A stretch of 64,000 bases of DNA, from the NCBI GenBank assembly GCA_026874595.1, contig CM049320.1, forward strand, positions 36,368,214 through 36,432,213. Direction: 5' to 3'. The DNA is from Sipunculus nudus. Its lineage: Eukaryota; Annelida; Sipuncula; Golfingiida; Sipunculidae. Numbering within the stretch: the stretch's first letter is position 1; each line of letters starts with the position of its first letter. This document shows, in pieces, positions 24,391-34,796 of the stretch. Below the pieces are notes generated by a model. It ran no database searches and had not been told where the DNA came from. It saw nothing but the letters and a program-made list of their open reading frames with translations. Both the position numbers and the translations under genes were made by a program.

Positions 24391-25704
24391 AGTGCCTAAC
24401 CAGAATTCTTTAGCAGGGACATCCCCTGTGCGGAACCGGGCATGATTGTCACTCAAGAGATTTCTGATTAGCTTTGGGTAATCGGGGTGAAAAATCGCAG
24501 ACATCACATAAGAGAAACTAGTTGTGTACGAATCACTTTCAAAAATAAGACTGAGACAGAGTCCCAGGGCACGGGCAGTCTTGTATCTCACTGGCCAACA
24601 CTGTCAGCAGTCGAGCTTACTTGTCGGAGCCCACTTTGTGGTTTTCCAAGTGGTGTTCCATGATGAGCTTTAAGGTAGCAGAACTGGTCCCCCCACCTGC
24701 CCTGACTTTGTTTCAGTTTTTCCTTTGCATGGAAAAATCTTATGCTTTAATACCCCCTCAAGTATACATTTTCTGAAAGCTAAGAAAATTCTCTATAGTT
24801 TGATGATAATAAACTTTGTTCCCAAGGAACAGTTTTGAATTTGTAAGAATTTTAATTTAATTTTATTTTTTAACAAAAAATCGTTTATTCCAGCACAACT
24901 AAAGCAGATACAGAAAATCTTCTTAAATAAATCGAGAATTAAGATAATAATCCCCAGGCGTTTTTTTGTTTAGTGAAGTTTGAAAATTACGATTTTAAAG
25001 AGTAATTAATTTTGAAATCTATTTTTACCTTAATAAAATCCTTCAAATTTAGTATAGGCGTAAAATTAAAAAACGCTATATAGAAGACATATTAACAATT
25101 ATATATTTCAAAGATGGTATGTTTCGGACAAGTGATTACTGAGAAATAACGCTCTAAAGATAAGGTGTTCAGGTGAAATGATGTTCCGAGAAAATGGCCA
25201 AAAACTATATTCGTAGAGATCATTCATCCTACACACGTAACTAACCACAACTACATGTTGACAGTCACATGAATATGGTCAAGACGGTGGTTCTTATCAA
25301 ACCATGCTATTATAACTTGGATTAATTGGCTATGTTGCTTTAAAAACGTATTAAAACGATAAAAGTTTGTCCTGTCACACCAGCGACTCGTCAAACACCA
25401 CGTGCATGGACTTTAGTAGGCGGAGCTGACAGTTTTGGCAGAGTGCCAAGGTGCGCTGAGCACTCGACAACCGGGACCCGCGGCTGAACAGGTGCGTAGC
25501 CGGGCCTAATAGGTAACCGCGTGTTTACACAGGAACAAGGGGAGCGGGATCTATGGCCATTCAAGGCGAACGAAGATTGATTTACTTATCACGGTTTACA
25601 TACATTATAGGTATTTGGGAGTTGACAATAGAGACGAGTTTATAACGATCATACAAATATCGTATAAAATAAATTATATATTTACCAACTACCGAGCGCC
25701 AACA

Positions 25705-25785
25705 TCCGTGTCATGCAGAGTGCCTCGTATTAGTTATTATAAATAGTTGTACAATCCATGTAAAATAAATAAAGTTTATATTTAA
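25705..25785 (+). mobile_element. Truncated SINE tail
   Basis: This is similar, in opposite orientation, to the 3' half of the SINE at 18948-19200 (shared GTACAATCCATGTAAAATAA). The tRNA-like head is absent. It is duplicated at about 32604-32684. Confidence 0.65.
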
Positions 25786-26263
25786 ATCTCGCATACACAT
25801 ACAAGTCATATGTGAAATCTGGACATTGTTTATTGGAGGGAAGTACAACAGCGGCTGACAATAGCGCGTTTAGTTGATAACACTGCCAAAGTCGATAGGT
25901 GTCGGCCTCCGGTTTTCAAATCACGTTTGATCACGGAAGTAGGTTCGGCCCGCTGGGACTTCTTGATATCATTCAACTGCTGCAGTTTTTAAATTGGCAT
26001 TCGGGATTTGCGTCGTCGGCCCCTCGTACTTTGGTTTGGTAATGGCGTAATATTTATTTGTTGCGGTGTTGACAGTTTGAATATCATAGACGTTATGGTT
26101 GGGATATGAAGCAGCTTATTATAAAGTAATTTTACGTATCTGTCGATAGGCTCAGGATATAGCAGAAAATAACATGATGTCAAGTGAAAATTTGTGTTTC
26201 GGCGTATCATACCCGACAAAAGACAGAAAGGCCAATGACACTAACAGATCATTCACAAGGATC

Positions 26264-26354
26264 GGTTTGTTTGCACACTAATTAGCTAGAGTTAGGGTTG
26301 CTCTCCAACGCTTATCAGTTGTATGCTCAGCTAATTAGATTGGGCAAACAAACG
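26264..26354. repeat. Imperfect hairpin inside the TTAA element
   Basis: GGTTTGTTTGC...CTAATTAGCT pairs with AGCTAATTAG...GCAAACAAAC across a loop of about 40 bases. It is repeated in the second duplicate near 33163-33251. Confidence 0.7.
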
Positions 26355-27665
26355 TCGACCGTCAGTACTTGCCATCTCCTGCACGGAGGTACTTGGCCTA
26401 TGCATTAATGAAACTCTTGCACCTCGCGATTGGCTGAATGACCCAGGTGAGGGCTGGGGGCAGAGTGATTGACAGGCCTGTGGCAGGGCTGGAGTCAGTT
26501 TACAAACACCCTGTCAACACATCTTGGTGTTTACTGGATAGAAATCCTCCTTTTCCACAAAATGCAACCAGAGACCCAAAATGTGCTCAGCTGCATTAGA
26601 TCCGCCAAGTATTCAATATTACGTATTCCTTTTATTGAAAAACACCAATTTTTAGGATTTTGACCAGTCCTGCTACCTTAAAACAACAATTGATAGGGCC
26701 TTCCTAAGTGTGATGAATAAATTTTTTTATCTCAGGTTTACAAAAGGACTTCGTGTCTTGTTTGGTTAATAAACAGTGTCAGTGTCTCTTGGCCAAAACT
26801 GTTGGCCAAAAGTTGACCACTTTCTATTCAGGGATTGATAGTCCTGAAAATAAAGACATCCCAAGCAATTATCCAATTATCAAAGTGTCAATGACGAAAA
26901 CCATTTTCAAAAATTTATTCACAATCACAATTGCATTCAGCAGAAATGTTCATTGAGCTCTAGACGTCCTTATATTACATAGAAAAATAACACATTCGAC
27001 ATTTGGAGTTTCATTTGTATTGCAGTTGTATCATTATAGCTCTTGAATAATAAATAAAGATCCACTGCTGAATTTTATTTTTGAATTGCAAATTATATGA
27101 ATTTTACCTTGAACAAGACAGCAAACACAACATTTATATAAACTGCAAAATGAAGCTAAAATAATCGTACATATTACCCCCTTTAGGCAGGAAAAGTAAT
27201 CATGCGATCACTGACCATGCCGGAACAATGGTAACATTAATTTTCTCCAAACTCGAAATCAAGTAAAATAAACCCCATTCGGTTCTCTTGCTTGTGATGG
27301 CGATATCATTCATCTATATATTGAATGTACACTTTTCCATTAAAAATTCTGGGGGTTTTCTTCGCAATATATTTTAAGACGGTGAGTGCATTTGCTAAAC
27401 ATAAGGTTGACTGAAACGGCTATCAATAAAAACACAAATACATAAATTTCACTAATTATAGGATAAACAAATCCGATAAAATACATCAATTTGACCTAGA
27501 TACTGATGCCTATTTCGGTTATGAATCTGTGAAATCATTCTAAGATATCGTTCTTTCTCAGGCACACTTAACCCAGTTTCAAGGCAATACGAACAACTTG
27601 TCCATATATATTATCAATTATAGACGCACATAGAGACAGTGATATCCTTGAAATCATGAAATGTT

Positions 27666-27732
27666 TCATTCACTAGGCGATACGTTGATTACGAAAGCTG
27701 TCTCATTTTGTCGTTCTCTGGCGACCTCCGCA
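27666..27732 (-). CDS. Receptor module copy 1: terminal exon, cytoplasmic tail and stop
   Basis: On the minus strand a pyrimidine-rich acceptor (CAACTCTTTCAG) precedes an exon that begins in phase 2. This matches the phase-2 exit of the TM exon at 30028-30151 and of the 36 bp exon at 29818-29853. The 67 bp coding part reads AEVARERQNETAFVINVSPS, then E and TGA (27666-27668). The tail is short, polar and has no tyrosine motif such as ITAM or ITIM. A possible polyadenylation signal (TTTATT on the plus strand) lies near 27076. The intron before it contains large repeat arrays. The exon is inferred from splice sites and phase, without transcript support. Confidence 0.5.
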
Positions 27733-27896
27733 CTGAAAGAGTTGATTATTGGATCAACAACAGAAATGATACAATATTTCATAAAAAATGTAAAATCCGT
27801 TGCACATACAGAAATATAAATTCTCTAATAGACCATATTCGTGTTAAATCTAGTTAAAATCAAACCAAAAAGAGACTAGATGTATCGGAACGACAC

Positions 27897-29748
27897 GAAT
27901 GCCCCGCCTGGGGCAAATTAGAAACATTTGTTAAATTTTGTAAAAAAAAATTTAAGTTCAGGAGGTGTCATATGGTCAAAAGTAGGTCAACAAGGGCAAA
28001 ATGCAAACTCGATCTATAACGGGTCATTATCAAGCACCACACCAAAAATCAGGCCAGTATCTGCAGGCATTGTGAAAAAAGTCCATACGTGCATTTTCAT
28101 AAAAATTTCTGTCTTTCATGAAATTTTCTATGTTAAGGATCTGTCATATGGTCAAAAATAAGTCAACTGGGACGAAACGCGAACTTGATCTGTAAGTGGT
28201 GCCATTCTGCGCCAACAGACCAAAAATTAGGCTAGTATCTGTAAGCATTGCATTGCAAAACTAGAATATTAGCAAAAGCTGATTATCAGTTATAAATTTA
28301 TAATTACGAGAGGTATGTACCGTGTTTCATAACAATCCACCAAATGCTTCCTGAGAAATAAGCTCCAAAGTTTTTTTTCTATACTAAGCTCTGTCACCTT
28401 GAAAAGTAGGTCAAGATCACCCATCTTTGAACTTGACCAAAATTTTGTAAATATCATGCATTAGCACTGAAGAAAAATTAAGCACAAAAGGCCAACATTG
28501 AAAAATCTGATAAAAATTCATTAAAAAATCAGAAATTGTAGGTGATGCCACCAAAATTGTGCAGCACGCACAGACCATCATTCCCAATGATCATAGTAAG
28601 TTTTGTGAAAATCCACACAATGGTTCCTGAGATATAAGCTTCTGAGTGTTTTTGTATAATCAGCTCTAAAACAAAAAAAAATAGGTCAAGGTCACCCATC
28701 TTTGCACTTGACCAAGATTTTGTTGATATACATCATCACTGATGAAATAAAATTCCAGCCGTGAATACTTTTAGAGAAATCCTGCTCACAAGGTAAAAGT
28801 TAACAGACGAGGACGGACGGACGTCACACGGACAGACAGACGGACGGACAGGCGGACGGACAGACGGACAGCTTTGGTGACGACAATAGCCCATCAGCCT
28901 ATGAGCTGAGGGCTAACATGTACATGTACATTTACATGTACATTTGGCATGAAAATTTATATTTTTCATGCAATTTTCTATGTTAAGGAGCCGTAAAACA
29001 ATCAAAAGTAGGTCAACGTGACGAAACGCGAACTCGATCTGTAACTGGTCATTATCTGTCCACACACCAAAAATCAGGCCAATATCTGCAGGCATTGCGA
29101 AAAAAAGTCCGTACATGTGTGTTTGTCATGAAAATTTCTATTTTTTCATTAAATTTTCTAAGTTAAGGAGCCGTTAAATGGTCAAAAGTAGGTCAACTGG
29201 GACGAAACGCGAACTCGATCTATATCTGGTCATTATTTACCTACACACCAAAAAGCAGGCCAATATCTGAAAGCATTGCGAAATAAAGTCCGTACATGTG
29301 TATTTGTCATGAAAATTTCTATTTTTCATGACATTTTCTAAGTTTAGGAGCCGTAAAACGGTCAAAAGTAGGTCAACCGGGACGAAACGTGAACTCGATC
29401 TGTAACTGGTCATTATCTGCCAGTACACAAAAAAATCAGGCCAAAATCTGCAGGCATTGCGAAAAAAAGTCCGTACATGTGTTTTTGTCATGAAAATTTC
29501 TATTTTTCATGAAATTTTCGAAGTTTAGGAGCCGTAAAACAGTCAAAATTAGGTCAACTGAACTGGGACGAAACGCGAACTCGATCTGTAACTGGTCATT
29601 ATCTGTCCACACACCAAAAAACAGGCCAATATCTGCAGGCTTTGCGAAAAAAAAGTGCGTACAACTGTTTGATTTCGGAATGACGGAAGGACGGAAGGAC
29701 GGACATGGGTAAAACTATATGCCCCGGCCACTTTGTGGCGGGGGCATA
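27897..29748. mobile_element. Repeat element with 181 bp tandem core and terminal hairpins, copy 1
   Basis: The left part has the palindrome TGCCCCGCCTGGGGCA near 27899. The core is made of about 181 bp units near 27950, 28946, 29125, 29306 and 29487, and the right end is a TATGCCCCGGCCAC/GTGGCGGGGGCATA hairpin at 29718-29748. This dispersed-tandem-core layout resembles the bivalve pearl/CvA type elements, as far as I remember them. Another element (28263-28917) appears inserted between units. It sits in the last intron of receptor module 1. Confidence 0.7.
28263..28917 (+). mobile_element. Nested repeat ending in GGAC tract, hairpin and CTAA
   Basis: It interrupts the 181 bp array after GTAAGCATTGCA. 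It carries two AGGTCAAGRTCACCCATCTTTG blocks (28407, 28683; compare 35291, 35567), a GGACGGAC tract (28808-28870), an AGCCCATCAGC/GCTGAGGGCT hairpin and a CTAA end near 28915. Confidence 0.55.
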
Positions 29749-29817
29749 AAAAACGATATTTCTATATTATCTTTTGACAAAGGTCACAGACACTGCAAAA
29801 AATAAGGATATTTTTAC

Positions 29818-29853
29818 CTGTTATTTCTGCTCGGGGAGGTTGAGCAGGAATAT
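29818..29853 (-). CDS. Receptor module copy 1: putative 36 bp cytoplasmic micro-exon
   Basis: It is flanked by an AG acceptor (TTCGGTTTAG) and a GTAAAA donor, in phase 2 at both ends, fitting between TM exon and terminal exon. It would add about 12 residues rich in Ser, Asn and Arg. Copy 2 (36703-36738) keeps both splice sites despite a 5 bp indel in the acceptor tract. It is small and could be spurious. Confidence 0.35.
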
Positions 29854-30027
29854 CTAAACCGAAAATAGTTACAGGAATTATTATAACATTATAAAACCAT
29901 TATCAATTATATATAATTATTCTCCAAAATAAGATTTGACCGATATCTCTTTCATACGTTACTGTACCTAATGAATCTGCCTATTAAACACATTTGATAA
30001 ATTCTTCATATTAACTGAAGAGCCTAC

Positions 30028-30151
30028 CTATCAATCTCCCGATGTGTCTCTAATGAACAAAGTAAGACGGTTACATATATCATGAGAGCAAGGCATATGG
30101 CAAATATACAGGTGAAACCCATAACAAGAAAATTTGCCGTATATAGCAAAT
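30028..30151 (-). CDS. Receptor module copy 1: transmembrane exon
   Basis: An excellent acceptor (a long T run then CAG) and a GTAGGC donor define 124 bp, entering in phase 1 and leaving in phase 2. The product has a hydrophobic segment of about 27 residues (core FLVMGFTCIFAICLALMIYV), followed by LLCSLETHREID. This is a single-pass membrane anchor followed by the start of a cytosolic tail. It lies 3' of Ig, cysteine and stalk exons on the same strand, as expected for a type I receptor. The same exon is intact in copy 2 (36918-37041). Confidence 0.65.
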
Positions 30152-30466
30152 CTGAAAAAAAAAAAACAAACAAACAAATGAATAATAATTCGACATAACA
30201 TAAATACTCATACTCATATCGCAATGTTAGCGTTCTGCCATCGCGTACAGCTACGTCCTTTATAACATCATTTAAATAAAATAATCAGCTGTCGCATTTT
30301 ATCTAATAATTTAATTTTTTATATATTATCATATTATTTGTATTATTATTTAAAACTATATCAACTAATCTGTCTGCATCGAAAATTAGATAAACAGAAG
30401 AAAATTATTTACTGGTCAGATAAAAAAATATTAGATAAAATAACTAATCAGTTTAAAGTTTTACAC

Positions 30467-30514
30467 CTTTGCTTTCAGGTCCTGGGTTTACTCTCTTGGG
30501 TATTTCAGTGGCAG
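30467..30514 (-). CDS. Receptor module copy 1: putative stalk exon
   Basis: This 48 bp exon is phase 1 at both ends, with acceptor TTAAATTACAG and donor GTGTAA. It encodes a short Pro/Glu/Lys linker (ATEIPKRVNPGPESK) suited to a membrane-proximal stalk. It is identical in copy 2 (37356-37403). The support is splice signals, frame and position only. Confidence 0.45.
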
Positions 30515-30708
30515 CTGTAATTTAAGCCATTCCAAATTTAAAACGTCATGATATTCCTATCTCACCATATTATATTAATCTACCGTTTTAACACAAACAC
30601 GTATACATATATTGACTAAATTATCTTTTTGACGCTGATAATACGACGTTTAAGAATATGTCTTGTTGTATCAGTAGGAAATTTATCATTTGGTAATTTT
30701 TAAAATAC

Positions 30709-30846
30709 CGTCGACACATATGAATGAATGCTTCTCCAAGCAACTTTTAAGCCTGACTAAGAACCGTCCCGATTTCCCATTCTTTGTTATGATTGCGCAG
30801 CGCCTTCCTTTTTCTTCCCTCACTGGTTTGCTGAATGCTGGTGCAC
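30709..30846 (-). CDS. Receptor module copy 1: cysteine exon, C-type-lectin C-terminal half
   Basis: This 138 bp exon is phase 1 at both ends (acceptor ATTCTGTAG, donor GTATTT). It contains C-x18-C-x7-C, with CLEKHSFICV matching the last disulfide region of C-type lectin-like domains (C....xFIC). Equivalent exons upstream are 40817-40966 (EERNPFICVAA) and 41504-41620 (YPAGNAFLCK). No lectin N-terminal half lies just before it. The preceding exon is an Ig domain, so either the lectin fold is split by Ig exons or exons are chosen by splicing. Confidence 0.6.
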
Positions 30847-31107
30847 CTACAGAATACATGGACCGCCATAATATATCTGTATTACACACTGAATACCAAA
30901 CCTACTGTCAAATGTAATTTTGTTTGAAGTTTATGATCGGATTATGTTTAATGAGACGGATTTCCGAGATTTTTTCCCCCTTACTGCAAAAGGGACAGGC
31001 TCATATTAACTCATATTAACTATGAACAAATAAATCATATTTGACTTTAACATCTCATAATATACATAAATTATGTTGGGTTCATTCAATTATTCTGTAA
31101 AACCTAC

Positions 31108-31428
31108 CAGTCACAGAGAGCCGCAATGTCTTCTCATAAACCTGATGCATCCCAGTTTCATTACTCTTGTAGCCAATGCATGTGTAATTCCCACTGTCTG
31201 AGGTAATAGTTCTGTTAATATACAAGGCTCTATCGTTGTTGATGTTAAAGTCAAAACGATCATGTGGGATAAACCAGTTGACGCCAATATTCAGCAACTG
31301 GACAATGTCAGAAGACTGACCAATTCCTGATTTCTTTTTCCATTTGATCATGGCAAAATCGTTAATTTTACTAACATGTCCACATGGCAACATCGTAGAT
31401 TCATTCGTCTTCGATTTGATTACTGTCT
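31108..31428 (-). CDS. Receptor module copy 1: immunoglobulin domain exon
   Basis: This is a single 321 bp exon, phase 1 at both ends (acceptor ACTATGTTGCAG, donor GTAGGT). It encodes a V/I-type Ig domain: LPC for the first cysteine, IKW for the core tryptophan, and DSGNYTC for the second cysteine with its D-x-G-x-Y-x-C signature, then a G-strand like LRLSVTG. Several N-x-S/T sites are present. The duplicate exon 37997-38317 differs at eight bases clustered between 31217 and 31286. The family role would be extracellular ligand or pathogen recognition or adhesion. The specific function is unknown. Confidence 0.88.
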
Positions 31429-31429
31429 C

Positions 31430-31700
31430 TGCAACATAGTAATTGCTCAACTGAGAACATCAGATCTGGTCATCAGATATTTGTGATTTTTGCCATACTT
31501 GCCTTAATATATCTCAGGAACTTATTTTCCAACAGTTAATGGTAGTAGGGAATAAAATAAGAAACGTTACCTTAAAGGTTGTCCTGATAAAAGAGATAAC
31601 ATCTTAATTTTCGTTTAGATATGTTTTTTAAGTTAAATTGTGTTAGCTGAAATTAATCTGTACCAGGGCTGCTAATAATGGATTGATTTAACCCCCTTAT

Positions 31701-31747
<47 letters not shown>

Positions 31748-31987
31748 CAACATTGACACCAAAGAAGTTTAATATGTGGAAAACAAAAAAAAAACATTGT
31801 CTCTATTAATATAAATTATTCATGATGCAGGACAACACATGCTTAGCAAACAATCTACCGCATAATTATCACATAATATGAAATAAATGTATAACTGTGA
31901 GCAGTGAGCGTTTGCAACAGTAAATAAATAATTTACGAAGAGGAAGTGTGGGAGTATAACTACCAGAGTGGTATATTAATCTTAATA
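31430..31987. other. Region upstream of Ig copy 1, no signal-peptide exon seen
   Basis: It contains a TA microsatellite (about 31701-31746). I looked on the minus strand for a first exon with a hydrophobic leader and found none. The only short ATG frames are not leader-like. Confidence 0.5.
31701..31746. repeat. (TA)n microsatellite
   Basis: An uninterrupted TA run follows TGTGTGTG. The counterpart in copy 2 (38592-38643) is interrupted by G and C and differs in length. Confidence 0.95.
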
Positions 31988-33575
31988 ATATTAACAATTA
32001 TATATTTCAAAGATGGTATGTTTCGGACAAGTGATTACTGAGAAATAACGCTCTAAAGATAAGGTGTTCAGGTGAAATGATGTTCCGAGAAAATGGCCAA
32101 AAACTATATTCGTAGAGATCATTTATCCTACACACGTAACTAACCACAACTACATGTTGACAGTCACATGAATATGGTCAAGACGGTGGTTCTTATCAAA
32201 CCATGCTATTATAACTTGGATTAATTGGCTATGTTGCTTTAAAAACGTATTAAAACGATAAAAGTTTGTCCTGTCACACCAGCGACTCGTCAAACACCAC
32301 GTGCATGGACTTTAGTAGGCGGAGCTGACAGTTTTGGCAGAGTGCCAAGGTGCGCTGAGCACTCGACAACCGGGACCCGCGGCTGAACAGGTGCGTAGCC
32401 GGGCCTAATAGGTAACCGCGTGTTTACACAGGAACAAGGGGAGCGGGATCTATGGCCATTCAAGGCGAACGAAGATTGATTTACTTATCACGGTTTACAT
32501 ACATTATAGGTATTTGGGAGTTGACAATAGAGACGAGTTTATAACGATCATACAAATATCGTATAAAATAAACTATATATTTACCAACTACCGAGCGCCA
32601 ACATCCGTGTCATGCAGAGTGCCTCGTATTAGTTATTATAAATAGTTGTACAATCCATGTAAAATAAATAAAGTTTATATTTAAATCTCGCATACACATA
32701 CAAGTCATATGTGAAATCTGGACATTGTTTATTGGAGGGAAGTACAACAGCGGCTGACAATAGCGCGTTTAGTTGATAACACTGCCAAAGTCGATAGGTG
32801 TCGGCCTCCGGTTTTCAAATCACGTTTGATCACGGAAGTAGGTTCGGCCCGCTGGGACTTCTTGATATCATTCAACTGCTGCAGTTTTTAAATTGGCATT
32901 CGGGATTTGCGTCGTCGGCCCCTCGTACTTTCGTTTGGTAATGGCGTAATATTTATTTGTTGCGGTGTTGACAGTTTGAATATCATAGACGTTATGGTTA
33001 GGATATGAAGCAGCTTATTATAAAGTAATTTTACGTATCTGTCGATAGGCTCAGGATATAGCAGAAAATAACATGATGTCAAGTGAAAATTTGTGTTTCG
33101 GCGTATCATACCCGACAAAAGACAGAAAGGCCAATGACACTAACAGATCATTCACAAGGATCGGTTTGTTTGCACTAATTAGCTAGAGTTAGGGTTGCTC
33201 TCCAACGCTTATCAGTTGTATGCTCAGCTAATTAGATTGGGCAAACAAACGTCGACCGTCAGTACTTGCCATCTCCTGCACGGAGGTACTTGGCCTATGC
33301 ATTAATGAAACTCTTGCACCTCGCGATTGGCTGAATGACCCAGGTGAGGGCTGGGGGCAGAGTGATTGACAGGCCTGTGGCAGGGCTGGAGTCAGTTTAC
33401 AAACACCCTGTCAACACATCTTGGTGTTTACTGGATAGAAATCCTCCTTTTCCACAAAATGCAACCAGAGACCCAAAATGTGCTCAGCTGCATTAGATCC
33501 GCCAAGTATTCAATATTACGTATTCCTTTTATTGAAAAACACCAATTTTTAGGATTTTGACCAGTCCTGCTACCT
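31988..33575. mobile_element. Truncated duplicate of the piggyBac-like element
   Basis: The right end (GACCAGTCCTGCTACC then TTAA, near 33560-33580) is kept and the left end is missing, because the duplication boundary lies inside the original. Confidence 0.65.
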
Positions 33576-34563
33576 TAAAACAACAATTGATAGGGCCTTC
33601 CTAAGTGTGATGAATAAATTTTTTTATCTCAGGTTTACAAAAGGACTTCGTGTCTTGTTTGGTTAATAAACAGTGTCAGTGTCTCTTGGCCAAAACTGTT
33701 GGCCAAAAGTTGACCACTTTCTATTCAGGGATTGATAGTCCTGAAAATAAAGACATCCCAAGCAATTATCCAATTATCAAAGTGTCAATGACGAAAACCA
33801 TTTTCAAAAATTTATTCACAATCACAATTGCATTCAGCAGAAATGTTCATTGAGCTCTAGACGTCCTTATATTACATAGAAAAATAACACATTCGACATT
33901 TGGAGTTTTCATTTGTATTGCAGTTGTATCATTATAGCTCTTGAATAATAAATAAAGATCCACTGCTGAATTTTATTTTTGAATTGCAAATTATATGAAT
34001 TTTACCTTGAACAAGACAGCAAACACAACATTTATATAAACTGCAAAATGAAGCTAAAATAATCGTACATATTACCCCCTTTAGGCAGGAAAAGTAATCA
34101 TGCGATCACTGACCATGCCGGAACAATGGTAACATTAATTTTCTCCAAACTCGAAATCAAGTAAAATAAACCCCATTCGGTTCTCTTGCTTGTGATGGCG
34201 ATATCATTCATCTATATATTGAATGTACACTTTTCCATTAAAAATTCTGGGGGTTTTCTTCGCAATATATTTTAAGACGGTGAGTGCATTTGCTAAACAT
34301 AAGGTTGACTGAAACGGCTATCAATAAAAACACAAATACATAAATTTCACTAATTATAGGATAAACAAATCCGATAAAATACATCAATTTGACCTAGATA
34401 CTGATGCCTATTTCGGTTATGAATCTGTGAAATCATTCTAAGATATCGTTCTTTCTCAGGCACACTTAACCCAGTTTCAAGGCAATACGAACAACTTGTC
34501 CATATATATTATCAATTATAGACGCACATAGAGACAGTGATATCCTTGAAATCATGAAATGTT

Positions 34564-34630
34564 TCATTCACTAGGCGATACGTTGATTACGAAAGCTGTC
34601 TCATTTTGTCGTTCTCTGGCGACCTCCGCA
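34564..34630 (-). CDS. Receptor module copy 2: terminal exon and stop
   Basis: The coding sequence, acceptor and stop position (TGA at 34564-34566) are the same as in copy 1. The phase-2 entry is conserved. Confidence 0.5.
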
Positions 34631-34796
34631 CTGAAAGAGTTGATTATTGGATCAACAACAGAAATGATACAATATTTCATAAAAAAATGTAAAATCCGTT
34701 GCACATACAGAAATATAAATTCTCTAATAGTTAAATCTAGTTAAAATCAAACCAAAAAGAGACTAGATGTATCGGAACGACACGAATGCCCCGCCT

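Larger units (their letters stand above)
24674..26677. mobile_element. piggyBac-like non-autonomous element with TTAA flanks
   Basis: The left end GGTAGCAGAACTGGTCC (24674) and right end TGACCAGTCCTGCTACC (to 26677) are inverted copies with two mismatches over 17 bp. TTAA lies immediately outside both (24670-24673 and 26678-26681), the target site of piggyBac-type transposons. No transposase ORF is evident in the 2.0 kb interior, so it would be non-autonomous. The left boundary of the 6.9 kb duplication (25089) falls within it, so only its right part is repeated at 31988-33575. A truncated SINE tail and an internal hairpin lie inside. Confidence 0.65.
25089..31987. repeat. 6.9 kb tandem duplication, copy 1
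   Basis: Sequence starting at ATATTAACAATTATATATTT (25089) reappears at 31988 (offset 6899, falling to 6889 after indels). It carries most of the piggyBac-like element, repeat arrays and the complete 3' module of the receptor gene. The copies are nearly identical, with small indels (for example 13 bp missing near 34730) and different TA-repeat lengths. Confidence 0.97.

Noticed and set aside
27950-29700. CRISPR-like array
   Set aside because: Units are 181 bp without short repeat/unique spacer structure, and the DNA is eukaryotic.
29237-29712. Overlapping ORFs in both directions through the 181 bp array (also 36141-36591)
   Set aside because: The open frames follow the repeat period and repeat the same words. 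They arise because the unit lacks stops in that frame.
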